A stretch of 64,000 nt of DNA from Misgurnus anguillicaudatus (lineage: Eukaryota > Chordata > Actinopteri > Cypriniformes > Cobitidae), in the NCBI RefSeq assembly GCF_027580225.2, contig NC_073358.2:10235501-10299500 (forward strand). Reading direction: 5' to 3'. The notes under the pieces are model-generated. The model was not told the DNA's origin. It saw only the letters and a program-made list of their open reading frames with translations, and ran no database searches. Each line of letters opens with the position of its first letter. Position 1 is the stretch's first letter. The translations under genes and the position numbers were made by a program. Shown piece after piece: positions 32,301-46,400 of the stretch.

Positions 32301-35300
32301 TTCAGAGACTCAGGTTGGCACGCTGTTTGTTTCGCTGTATTTCTCTGACACGATTTGCGTGTGTTTTGTGAACCCTTGGCTTTTCTCCGTGTGGATTCAG
32401 GCAGGAGTTTTGCTCGGAGCTGTGTCCTGACCTCACTAAAGAAGTCTATCTTCAGGACATCCACTGCGTCGGCTCTCTGTGTAAGCTGTACTTCAGAGAG
32501 CTGCCCAACCCTTTGCTCACATATGAACTCTACAAGAAATTTACAGTAAGTTGTAAAAATAAATCCGAAAGGACTACACTTAAATTTGAAGAGAAAGCGT
32601 TTGGACACTCTCAAAAGTGCATGACTTTTATTCGAAAGAAGAATGCCACAAATAGTGAGTTTATCTTGATCTATATGGACTTTTAATGTTTGTCAAGATG
32701 GAGTCATTTCTGTTTCTCCATCTTCTGCTGTGCACAGGATGCCCTGTCGTTTAAAGAGGAACAGGAGCAACTTCGGAACATGAAGAGCGTCATTAAAGAG
32801 CTTCCTGCTGCTCATCTCAGGTACATCAAAAACTTTATTCATTAGATGCATTAAAATTTGCTTAATTATACATTATGTATTTTTTCCATGTAGAACTTTG
32901 GAATACCTCACCAAACATTTGGCTCATCTGGCCACCCTCTGTCACCGGACCAACATGCACTCTCGCAACCTGGCACTGGTGTGGGCTCCAAATCTCCTGC
33001 GGTGAGCAATGCAATGGTTCAGTTTATCGTCCATTATCATAATTAATTTGTGGTGATTGCTAAAGCGAGCATCACTGTTGAGGGATTTAAAACACTAAAT
33101 ATTATACTTCATTATGTAACTCGTGCCATAGCATTTGTGCCACTCTTCAATGTAATCTGCTGATTTATTGTTATTTTGTTTCAGCTCAAAGGAAGTTGAG
33201 GTGTCCACCTGTAACGGTGATGTAGCGTTTCTCGAGGTGCGGATTCAGCAGTCGGTTGTGGAGTTTATTCTCAATCACACTGATCAGATCTTTCATGATG
33301 TTCCACCATCCAAACCCAGAGAAGGTAGAGTTAATATTACACAGTAACTGAAGTAATGGACTGTAAAGTACAGTCAAGATTCTTCTGTATCTAATCTTAC
33401 ACTTGGATACAGAAACGGCACAGTAAGAAGAAAGATTATTTTAAAGGGCACCTATTATCCACTTTTACGAGGTGTTTGGACATAATTGTGTATAAACACA
33501 ATCACCAATGACAATAACCACCCTCTCCTTCTTTTTTAATCCCCATTTAACCACAGCAGTCTTATTAGACATGCTGTTCCATTCTCTTGTTAATGTGATG
33601 TCACACTGATAACCAGTGTTGGGGGTAACGCATTACAAGTAACGTGCATTACGTAATAATATTACTTTTTTTGAAGTAACGAGTAAAGTAACGCATTACT
33701 TTTTATATGTACACATTAATATTTGAGTTACTTTTAAAAAAAATAATTTGATTTAAAAATAATAATGTATTGAATTAGACTGAACGTATTCATGTAGAAT
33801 TACGCAAACTCTATGCGCGCCTGAGCGGGAACAGTTTGAGTCAGAAACAGATGTGTCAGGCCAGCGCTTGACATTTTTGTGATGGAAAATGCAGAGCTTC
33901 TCAGTCATAAAAACACCTGCAAGGCTTGATAGAGAGCAAGCCTCAGCTAGGTAAGAAAAAGTAACGCAAAAGTAACGTAAGTATTACTTTCCATGAAAAG
34001 TAACCAAGTAATGCAATTAGCAGTGGCGGCCGGTGACTTCTTTTTCCGGGGGCACTCGATGCAAAGTTCCTCACAACATGTATGTAGCCTGTCATGTGTG
34101 TGGTTCCTTTTTTCAAAATATGTGTTCTTCGCGTCGAGTGAACCTATGTGCATCACGTGTCTTGTCAAAATAAGTGCCTGCTGCAGATGCGTCTAAAGAG
34201 TTTATGATTAAAGAGACACTTGCGTTTGCCAGATACTCGCATAATCTCATGCGTAATCAAAGTTTACTGTTAAGGGAGTGTCTTGCGTGTATTTTGTGAT
34301 CGCGAGCATCTCATTATCATAAACAATTTTGACGTGTGTGCAGCAGGCTCTTATTTTGAGAAAACACGTGAAGCACACAGGATCTCTCAACATGCAGAAC
34401 ACATATTTTTTTAAAAGGGAACCACACACTATACTCCGAGCACTTATTTTGAATTAGCGCCCCTCGGATGAGCAGTCACGAGCCGCCACTGGCAATTAGT
34501 TACTTTTTTGGGGAGTAACTTAATATTGTAATGCATTACTTTTAAAAGTAACTTTCCTCAGCACTGCTGATAAAGCTCCGCCTACAAAAACTGACTGACA
34601 GTTCTGCTTTACCATAGTTTCCGCCCATAGCAAGTTGTGCGCTACCCTTATCTCCTGGGGGTTTTCAGAAAAAATACTAAGAATTGTCAACGTCTACCAA
34701 AAACGTATCTAAGCCACTGTAGCACTTTAGAAACATGAAATAAAAGTAAGCGGCAGTAGATGTAATGTTTCTTCATGCAGCATCAGGCGCAAATGGGTTA
34801 AATAGGGAAGCCAGGGACCCGTATGTGGACAAAATCGGAACTATTAACGGTTCGGATCTATATGAAAAAAGAGTAAATAAAGAGCCTTATTAAGATAACA
34901 GCGTGGTTGTTGTGATAGGACGATTTCAAGCCAATCTGTAAGCAAAGTCAAGTACGACCACGCTACACAACTCGCTTAATTAATGCAGCAGTTTTGTAGT
35001 ACGAATTGTTGCTGTCAACAGAGGGATAGCAACTAGGGGTTGAACGACTTCAAATTATTTAAAGATGATTGTTATGACATCAAAGTCGAGTTGACGTTGA
35101 CTAGTCGTTGATGTCAATCATACAAAAAACAAGAGATGGGATTGCTTTGCAACATGCCACAATTTATTAGCAGAACATTAATACATATGCTGATTATACA
35201 GCTTATGTTGCAACTTAAATTTATAAATGTAATACAAATCATATGTTGCAACTTAACGTTAACAATGCAACAATAACTCCCGTTTTAAAGCATTTTTTAT

Positions 35301-38300
35301 TGATGCATTTCGTCATAACAATGCTTAAATTATACAGCTCCTATGTTGCAACTTAACATTAACAATGCAACAATAAATAAAAAAGTATAGTGATTAATGC
35401 GACTAGTCGACATCAAGCTTAAAGAGTCACGACTTTGCATTAAGGTCGACTTGTCGACTAGTTGGTTCAACCCTAATAGCAACAGAAAGATAAATGTTGA
35501 AATTTTCCTGTATTTTGGGTGAGTAAACCGCGACATTTCCATATTTTCAATGTTCAATGTTGACTTAAACTATATACATTAATATTCAGATGTTATACTT
35601 CACTGTTGTATATATAAATCTCATTTAAATGTCATGTATACACATACTGAGGGGTTGAGGTTAATGTTTGGGTTCCTGCATAGAATAAAACACAATGAAG
35701 TGTTTTGTCCTTATCTGTCATTTTTAATGTAAAGTGTTACTTAATTATTAATACAGCAACGGTTTACCAGGGTTGAAATAATAATGACAAATTAATCAAA
35801 TTAAGACACATGACTGAGAGGAAGTACGTCTATATACCCCGCGCAATAGTCCGAGTAGCAGTAAAGGAGGCAATCAACATGGCCGCCACGCCAAGTAATG
35901 ACGTCATGACGCCCAAACCCTATTGAAGCCATGTCACATACATCTAAACAGAGTATTACAGCTTACACTACTTTACTATCTAGTTGCTGTTATAAGTTTA
36001 CAAGATGGATGGATAGATTATGTTGTGATTATTACGTATGAATAACTGTTTATAATGTCAGGAAATGATGGGGGGTGGGTCTGTTTAAAATACAATGACA
36101 TGAGATCTGTAGCCAAAATTGTACTAGCGTGCAAAACAATAGAGAAGTAGCACACACAAAGAGCAGGTTATAACAACACACATGCATCTGTGTGTAAACT
36201 TAAAGGCTAAATTATTTACTTATATATTATATTAGTCTAATGCCAATCGTATTATGTTATAAGAGCACACACTTTTCGAAAAAAAGAAAAAAGGTCAAAC
36301 AATGGTCCCTAGCTGTCACTAGGGTGATACACTTAGTACACCTTTGCACCTAAAGAGTTCATATTGGTACCTTATACATTGGTAGCGAATGTATACATAT
36401 ATCTTCATACACTCTAAAAATGGCTGGGTTATTTTTGACCCATAATGGGTAAATATTGGACAGGACACGTGCAGGGTTAAAAATGACCCAATGTTGGGTT
36501 GTGTGTTGTGCAACCATGGGGTTTAATGACCCAGCAGTTGGGTTAAAATAACCCAGCATTGGGTCAATTTTAACCAAGCACGTGTTCTGTCCAATATTTA
36601 CCCATTATGGGTCAAAAATAACCCAGACATTTTTAGAGTGTACCCTTTCTGAAGGGTACTGCTCAAGGGGCCATTTTTTGTACATTTTTGTACAGGGATC
36701 GCCGTCTGGACAACACGATGGTTTTTATACCCAAATGTTTGATAAAAAAAGGTTTTATTTCTTTATGTATTTTAAACAAATAATAATTTAGCACCATCAA
36801 TTTTCAATAAGGAGGAATACATTTTATGATTACCATATTTTTCTCATGTTGGGACCAGAAATAAAATCATATTTTCTTTTAATGAGGCCTTTATCCCCTA
36901 TTAAGAGATCTTCTGAGAAATCATGTGAATTCTCTGCAATAATCTTTCGCAACATAAAATTGTTTTTATGTTTTTTTATAGGCCCCAGTGTGGCGTGTGG
37001 GGAGAAATACGCCACCTTGCCCGCCACCATGCAGTGCGGTCCTATGAAGCTGATGAGTCTCGAGGAAGCACAAGCTCGCTCGCTCAGTCCAAATCATCCG
37101 GCAATGAGAGAGAGACAGAGAGAGAACAGCTTACCAGATCCCAGCACTGCTGCTATGTATCATACAGTGATAGATCTGTCTGACAGCAGGTATAATACAC
37201 ATCATACACAACAGTCATGTGCCCGGTATGTATTCAAACATCAAGACGATAAATATTAGGATTGTAGTATACAATAGCCATGCATTTAAAACATAGAGAT
37301 GTATCTAGTAATGCTTGGTTTAATTATGTATGAAAAGAAAAATTAATTGTTTTTTTAAACTGTCTCACAAAACATTAGAAGGAAATTCTCTGGAAAGTCA
37401 AAGAAGTGGAAGTCTATCTTCAGTCTGGGACGCTCCGTCATGGATTCTAAAGGGAAACTGAGTCGTAATGGAAGTGTGTTTATGAGAGGTCCAAATATGT
37501 CAGGTAGGAGAAATAAATATTTTATATGAAACAAAAATGAAAGAGCAACAAAAATATTATTTTAAAAATAGACAGATTTAAAATAATTTGATTTTCTTTT
37601 AGCTTTATTATGTGTATATTTAAAAAATATGTAAGGCAAGGCAAGTTTATTTGTATAGCACATTGTAATAATAGCATGTGATATAAATATAATATGTAAA
37701 ATTTAATTTAATAAATGTTGAATAACAATGTCTGTCAGCAGGATTGAATCACATAAAAAATGTATTTTTGTAATTGTTTATCTCTTTACTTTTTAAAAAT
37801 ATATACAGTACTATGCAAAAGTCTTAGGCCACCATCAGCAGCTTTGTTGTTTTAGCAAAGTTTTAATGTTCATACATATTTATTTTTCACTCTTTTTTAT
37901 AGATACAAACAGAAAATATGTACACAAAATTAAAAACAAAAAAATGTCATAACTAAATGTCTTCTTCAAGCATCAGTCACTTTTTAGTGTGATCTCTCTT
38001 GGCACGAAACACATTTTGAGCTTTTTTGAGGAGACTGAAGTCCTAAAGTCATTCGATTAAAATTAGAAATTAATTTTATTTAGGTTTGAGAGATCCTGCA
38101 ATTGTCTGCTATTATTCAAGTGGAAGAGGAGTTTATCCTAAATACTTGAGACTTCAGCTTACACTTTAATACAGTTTTTAATACTACATACACATTTCCT
38201 GTAAATTCTGGTTGTGTTCTGATAAGGAGACTGAGAAATAAATATATATGATTACTATACAATTGCGAAAACAACAAATCTAATGGTAGCATGGTTGCGG

Positions 38301-41300
38301 AGAGACTTTTGCACAGTACTGTATGTTGGTATGAATTTGATTTATTAATGTTTGTACAAATGATGTTTTCATCTGCTATCAGCTGAATTATACTGTTTTT
38401 ACATCCCAACATACAAAGAACACAATTGGTCTTTTGTTTAACAATTGCTTTTGTTTAACATCTCATTTAAATGTTTCTCATAATTTGTTGGTACTATTGA
38501 TGTTGAGCTTTTGAGAAATGTGAAAAGATAACAATAGCTTTATTCTTATCCTCACCTTCAGAGTAAAACTATTGCTGTTCTTTAAAACCCTGCAGAACAC
38601 AAAAATGTTTCCACTTGTTTACATTTACCAGATGCTTTCTCCAGTGTGACTTACAAAAGACTTAACATATAAATGCCATTTTTCATGTAGAGTAAATGTT
38701 GGCCTTTTTCTTTAATAAAGTAAAAGATTTTGATATAACAAACAATATGACAAACATTTCTGATTGCTTGTTGTCTCCCAAACAGAAAAACCTGTGATAC
38801 GGCCATCTAAAAGCATGGACTCTCTCTGTTCTCAACCAGCAGGTGGTGCCAGAGCCTCATGCATGTACCTCACTGTCTCCTCAGTGTCATCTCACTGTCC
38901 TGTTATCTACCTCACCGTGTCTAATCACATACTTTCCTGTCCTCTCAGATACCCCAATGTCCTGTTACATACCACTCTGTCCTCTCACTGTCCAATCGTG
39001 TACCTTACTGTATCCTCATGGCCCTCTCACGTCTTGTTATCTACCTCACTATATCCTCTCTTTCTAATCTCATACTTTACTGTCCTCTCAAATACCTAAA
39101 ATTCACTTACATACCTTATCTTTTCACTTTATAAACATTACTGTCCTGTTAGATGCCTATTTATAAACTCACTGTCCTGTTACCTACCTATCTATCCTGT
39201 CCAATCATGTACCTCACTGTCCTGTTACATACCTATCTATCCCCTCATTGTCCAATCCTGTTACCTCAATGTCCCCTTACTGTCCAATCATGTACCTCAC
39301 TGTCCTGTTACATACCTATCTAACCACTTACTGTGCAATCATGTATCTCACTGTCCTGTTACATTATCTATCCCCTCACTGTCCAATCATGTATCTCACT
39401 GTCCTGTTACATATCTATCTATCCCCTAACTGTCCAATCATATACCTCACTGTCCTGTTACATATATCTTTATCCTCTTACTGTCCAATCATGTACCTCA
39501 CTTTCTGTTACATATCTATCTATCCCCTCGCTGTCCAATCATGTTACCTCACTGTCCTCTTACATACCTATCTAACCACTTACTGTCCAATCATGTACCT
39601 CACTGTCTTGTTACATACCTATCTAACCACTTACTGTCCAATCATGTACCGTACTGTCCGGTTACATACCTCTCTATCCCCTCACTCTCCTGCTATATAC
39701 CTCTCTACCCACTCATTATCCAATCATATATCTCCCTTACCTGTTACATATATCTTTATCCTCTTACTGTCCAATCATAACTCACTGTCAGGTTAAATAC
39801 ATCTCTATCCTCTCACTGTCCAATAATATAAATCAAAGTCCTGTTACATATATCTTTATCCTCTTACTGTCCAATCATGTACCTCACTTTCTGTTACATA
39901 CCTTTCTAACCACTTACTGTGCAATCATGTACCTCACTGTCCTGTTACATACCAATATATCCCCTCATTGTCCAATCCTGTTACCTCAATGTCCCCTTAC
40001 TGTCCAATCATGTACCTCACTGTCCTGTTACATAGCTATCTAACCACTTACTGTCCAATCATGTACCTCACTGTCCTGTTACATACCTATCTATCCCCTC
40101 ACTGTCCAATCATGTACCTCACTGTCCTGTTACTTACCTATCTATCCCCTCACTGTCCAATCATGTACCTCACTGTCCTGTTACTTACCTATCTATCCCC
40201 TCACTGTCCAATCATATACCTCACTGTCCTGTTACATATATCTTTATCCTCTTACTGTCCAATCATGTACCTCACTTTCTGTTACATACCTATCTATCCC
40301 CTCGTTGTCCAATCATGTTACCTCACTTTCCTGTTACATACCTATCTAACCACTTACTGTCCAATCATGTACCTCACTGTCTTGTTACATATTTATCTAT
40401 CCCCTCATTGTCCAATCATGTACCTCACTGTCCTGTTACATACCTATCTATCCCCTCACTGTCCAATCATGTACCTCACTGTCCTGTCCAATCATGTACC
40501 TCACTGTCCTGTTACATACCTATCTATCCCCTCAGTGTCCAATCATGTACCTCACTGTCCTGTTACATACCTATCTATCCCCTCACTGTCCAATCATGTT
40601 ACCTCACTGTCCTGTTACATACCTATCTATCCCCTCACTGTCCTGTTACATACCTATCTATCCCCTCATTGTCCAGTCATGTTACCTCACTGTCCTCTTA
40701 CATACCTATCTATCCCCTCACTGTCCAATCATGTACCTCACTGTCCTGTCCAATCATGTACCTCACTGTCCTGTTACATACCTATCTATCCCCTCATTGT
40801 CCAGTCATGTTACCTCACTGTCCTGTTACATACCTATCTGTCCCCTCACTGTCCTGTTACATACCTATCTATCCCCTCACTGTCCAATCATGTACCTCAC
40901 TGTCCTCTTACATACCTATCTATCCCCTCACTGTCCAATCATGTTACCTCACTGTCCTGTTACATACCTATCTATCCCCTCACTGTCCTGTTACATACCT
41001 ATCTATCCCCTCATTGTCCAGTCATGTTACCTCACTGTCCTGTTACATACCTTTCTATCCCCTCACTGTCCAATCATCCACTGTCCTGTTTCATACCTCT
41101 TTATCCCCTTACTGTCCTGTTACACACCTCTCCACCCACTCATTATCCAATCATATACCTCACTATCCCGTTACATACTTATTTACCCTTTTACTGTCCA
41201 ATCATGTACCTCACTGTCCTGTTACATACCTCTCTATCCCCTCACTGTCCTGTTACATACCTCTCTGCCCACTCATTATCCAATCATATACCTCACTGTC

Positions 41301-43413
41301 CCGTTACATATATCTTTATCCTCTTACTGTCCAATCATGTACCTCACTGTTCTGTTATATACCTCTCTATCCCTGTCCTCTCTTTTACTTTAATGTCCAC
41401 TTATATACCTCTCTATCCCCTCAGTGTCCTGTCATGTAGCTCATTGTCCTCTCTCTCCAACCTCACTGTCTTCTAATGTACTTCTGTGTTCTCTTACTGT
41501 ATTATTGGAGGACAGTTCGGTATTTTGCACTTGAAGACCTGTTTTCTGATTGTTTATGGTGAGGTGGAGCGATTTTGACTGAGGTTTGGACATATGATGC
41601 TGGCCAGAGACTTTTCGGGTGTTTGTTTTATTACCCCCCCCCACCTCTACAATGGGTGCATGTGTGCACTGGAACGGTCCTTCCTGGAATGCATGGAACT
41701 TTCGTTTACAAAGACGTAAAACTCATTGAGTGGTCGGGGGTGTTCACTGATGTGCTCAAGCAAGGATCGTTGCAAAAGATGCTTTCTAACAGGTTTTATC
41801 GTAGTTTTGTCCAACTCCATTGACTTGTATTAGATGTGCTGTGAGGTACGGTATTACTCTGCGCTGGTAACGTTGTTTGTATTCTTGCAATTGGCAAAGG
41901 TGAATTATTGCCACCAACTGGGCTGGAGTGTCTATTATTCAAGCTCTCAATGGAAGAATGTACAGGTGTGAGGCGTTTGGAAAAATAGGTCCACAAGTTT
42001 ACAACGAATGCTAAAACAGCTGTTGGAAAGCATCTTTTGCAGCCCTTACCACTCGGTGAGTCTCACGTCTTTGTAAGCGAAAGTTTAATGCATTTTGGGA
42101 AGGATTGTTGCAGTGCCCCTATGCAGCCATTGTAGAGGTGGGGGCTGATACAACGGAAAACCAGAATTCTCGGGCCAGCATCGTTTGTCCGGGTTTCAGT
42201 CAAAACCGTTCTGTTTCATAGTAAGCGGTCTGAAGGCAGGGTTTCAGGTGTAAAATACCGAACTTGTCCTTTAACCTACTACAGTATTAATGAATGTAAT
42301 AGTGTTATTGTTTTGTTTCTACATTTTATTAGGTTACTTGAAATTGCTTACAATAGGAGTTGCTCTAGCTGCAATACAAAGGCCTATATATTTCTGACAA
42401 AATGTTGAATACTTGCTTTATTATTGTTTAATATGGGTTTATTAACACACAGATTTTTTTTTACTAATAACACTGTTGTTTCTATTTTCATATTTTTGCC
42501 CAAATAATAAAGAGTACTGTTTTTGTTTTAACTGCACTGTCTGTAGTTTGTCTGTGGCAATAAGGGTGTGACCACTGGATTTTTCTTTTTCACTTTCATT
42601 CAGATGAGGACAAAGCATCCACAGCAGGGGGAAGCAATGGTATCTTCATGCCAGCTCTCAAATCCAGAACACTGGGCTCAGACATCGACTACAACCTAAA
42701 CGAGAAAGATACAAAATGGGAGTCAGAGCAACATACGGCCTCAGGAGGACGTCGGAATGAGAAAGGCCCTCCAGATGCATCTCCTTCGTCTTCTTCATCT
42801 CCTCTGCAAAAAACACTTCCAGAACAGCTGAAAGTTTTCAAAGGCGATGACCGCAGTGGCTGCCAGCCGACGTCTCCCAAAAACCGCAGGATGTTGTATT
42901 CAGGATCGACCAATAACGGATCATCAAGGCCGTCTTTTCCAGGTAGCCTGTTTCCACTGGAGTCCTCACCGAGGCATCAACGGAAGGCCCTGAATATTTC
43001 CGAACCGTTCGCTGTGTCCGTACCTCTGCGTGTGTCTGCGGTCATTAACTCTAATAGTACCCCCTGCAGGGCGCCAGGGAAAGAACGAGACCGAGCTTTA
43101 GCGGGACTCTTTAATCCCTCCAGGGAGGCTGGGCCTTCGGGACCCCGTCGCAGCGAAAGTATAGGCAGCGCTGGATTCAGAGTTCCCATCAGCAGCGGAG
43201 GTCTGAATTTCGGGTTTACAGACTGGGAGGCTGGACTGGGAGGTGCCACTGGCAGTACCGGGCACAGGGAGCACTCGCTCGGTGACAGCAGTGAAGGCAG
43301 TAACTATAGCAACAACAGCTCTTTTCCAAAAGAAAATGAAGATAATCAGACTGGGGATGACAGAGATGACATTACTCTGGGCACAACAGAGGGTATGATG
43401 CTTACTTTGTGTA

Positions 43414-43470
<57 letters not shown>

Positions 43471-46400
43471 AAATGTATTTATCAGCTATAGTGTAATGTA
43501 TTTTAATCCTGACTTCGTCAATTACTTTGATGCAAATTATCAAAATAATAATAATTTTTTCATGAATCATATTGTAAGCAAAATAGCATTAGTGTAAAGA
43601 TAAAGTGTGTACTTGTAAAACACTTATTCCAGTTTAAAATACTGAGCAAACTATAAAATGTTTCAATGGAGTAAAAACAGGGCTGGAGGGAACAGGGGTA
43701 CAGTGTGTTCTCCACATTGTATTGTTATTTAAATGTTCAGCTGATGAAACATCTTTCCAAAACATTTCAGTGGATAGAATGTTCAGCGAACAGCTGTGAA
43801 AGTTAAAAATGAAATGTAATCCAGGACCTTTGCACAGCCTATACGTCTGTCTCCTTAAAGCCTCACTTTCATCTATGTGAAATTCACTATGGCGGCATCA
43901 CAAACTTAAAAGTAAAACATTCAGAGGTCGAGTCCTCCAAAACAGTTTGAGCATATGCTTGGGAACAATAACCAGCCTGACACATTATACATTGTTTTTG
44001 CAATTGAATTACTTTCCGTTGACCTTCAGTTAACTATTCAGATCATACTGGGTTAGGGCTCAGGTTGTATTTTGTCTTGATTGTGCAACTGATTTCTCTG
44101 TACTTCATCAGGCACGGACGCAGAAGTGAGAGAACTTATCGCCAGTGTGCAGAATTTTGAGCCCCGGTTGCCATCTGAAACTAAAGCAACAGTCGATACC
44201 AAAAACAAGAATCAAACCTTTGGAGATGAACTGGAATCACAACAGGACATCAAAAAATTGGACAAACTGGTATGATTTAAACTGCACTGTAAAAAAATAC
44301 TTTGCTGCCTTAAATTTTTTTGTTAAATCAACTCAGATTTACAAGTCATCTCAACAGAGATGAGTTGTCACAACTTTTAAACTATAGTTGAGAAAAGTCA
44401 ACTTAATTTTATAAGTTATAACGACTCACCTGTAGTTATAACAACTCATCTCTAGTCAAGATAAATAATAGTAAGTTAAAATGACTTGTAAATCCGAGTT
44501 GATTCAACAAAAATTTAAAAGTATTTTTACAGTGTGATGAGACAAACTGTATGTAGCACCAACTGTAGTGGTAATATATACAGTAATACAATTTTACCCC
44601 TTCTTATTCAACTCCACAAATTATGTTAAAAAAATGCTTTTAAAGCAATACTCTGGGAAATAATGAAAATAACCCCATGATTTACTCATCCTCAAGCCAT
44701 CCGAGAATCGAGATACATTTCAGACGCACACAGTTTGAGTTATTTTAGAAAATGTCATCCTGGCTCTTCCGGGCTTTTTAATGGTAAAAAAATGGGATGC
44801 AGGACTTTTAAGCGCAAAAAAGTGCATCCATCATTCACAGAAGTAACCCACATTTCTCCAATGTGTTAATAAAGACCTTCTGAGGGTAATATCCATATTT
44901 AAAACTTTATAAACTATAATAACTAACTTTGGTTGGTGGCCAATGCGCATTAGGACGTAGCATACAATGCGTAGTGACAAATGTGTAGAAACAGAGGAGA
45001 TACCAAAACAGAAGTCTAAACCAAGGAAATAGTGGAGGATTTCAATATAAGACCAGAGGATATTGAGTTATCCCTCTCTGTAGCTAAATCAACTCACAAT
45101 GCATGATTTTCGCACGAGTCTATTCTCACTGGAACTTACTCATCATATCCTAGGCCACTCTCTAGTGAATGCGCATTGGATATGGGCGGAAACTAGGTTT
45201 TATAGTTTAGAAAGTTTTAAATATGGATATTTTTTTTACAAAGTCACATCGAATATCCTAAGAAGGCCTTTATTAACTCCCTGGAGCCGTGTGGATAGCT
45301 TCTGTAAAAGGATAGATGCATTTTCGGGCTTAAAAGTCATGGACATTGTTTTCTACCATTATAAATCTTGGAAGAGCCAAGACATTTACTGAACAAAACT
45401 CAAATTGTGTTCGTCTGAAAGATGATGGACATGTGTATCTCGGTTGGCTTGAGGGTGAGTAAGGCATGAGGTAATTGTCATATTTCACTGAACTATCGCT
45501 TTTACAAATCACAATCATCTTAGAATGTTACAATCATCTTAGAATTACATCATGTTGGCCTTAGAAATAGCATTGTTTGCAGAAATGGCTCGAATCAGCC
45601 CATCTCTCTTTCTTCTTTTGTCTCTATGTTTGACAGGACATCGAGGTAAACAGCGAGCAGTCATCGTCTGGCATCCATCAGAAGTTTACTGTCGCTGATG
45701 GTAAAACAAACACACTTAATGAGACTGTGAAATCCAGCTTTGCCAATATCACTGGAAATGATGATATGCTGAATGCCCAAGCAAAAAGGAGAAGTAGTTT
45801 GCCCACAAACACTCTCTCATCAAAGGAACTCATTCTGGAACAAACCAAAGACTTGAAGGTTGAAAATTCTGGTGTTACTTTGTTAAAGCCTTTCCCTGAA
45901 AGATTGTTGTCGTGTGATGGTGGCTGGAATTACCTGGATCACAATGTTGAAAGGACTGATCACACGAGCCAAGAATCACAGGACACAATGACAAACAGTC
46001 TGGAATTTTCCCCATTTCTCCATCTCAAGGAAACAGATATTCTCCAAGATGCCGATCCGTGGCCTTTAGGTGAAGAGGAGTTAAAACCAGATCTTGATCG
46101 GAAAGATGATGCTTATAGAAGTGAATCGAGCAGTGAAGTAAAATCGGACGTCCATACTGATCTGTTCTCTGGATCAAAGGAAATGTTAGCGATGCAGGAT
46201 ATTAGTGTGCGGGGAAATAAGGAGGTTAGTCATGAAACCAGGAAACTTGACTTAACGGGAAGAATCAAGGGAAGTTTGGAAAGACTCTCAACATGTCTGA
46301 ATGAGCAACATCTTACTTTGGACACTTTGTGTCAGGATGATGCGGGAGACACATGGGGGAGTCATTTGGGGGGATTGGATCAGGTGGAACCATGGGAGGA

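Larger units (their letters stand above)
33445..34740. mobile_element. AAAGGGCACCTATTAT element hosting nested hATs
   Basis: TTAA at 33441-33444, then AGGGCACCTATTATCCACTT; after the insertion it resumes with CTGATAAAGCTCCGCCTACA. The right terminus is not recognisable, so the end given is approximate. Lies in arhgap31 intron 6. Confidence 0.55.

Noticed and set aside
38865..41440. CRISPR-like array
   Set aside because: Units are head-to-tail tandem copies without unique spacers, in a vertebrate intron.
39968..41476. 502-codon open frame repeating MYLTVLLHTYLSPHCPI
   Set aside because: Translation of the 51-bp minisatellite inside arhgap31 intron 9; overlapping frames are equally open.
42648..43496. 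Stand-alone gene from the ATG at 42648
   Set aside because: This is arhgap31 exon 10 (42604-43392), entered from an acceptor upstream of that ATG and read past its donor into a microsatellite.
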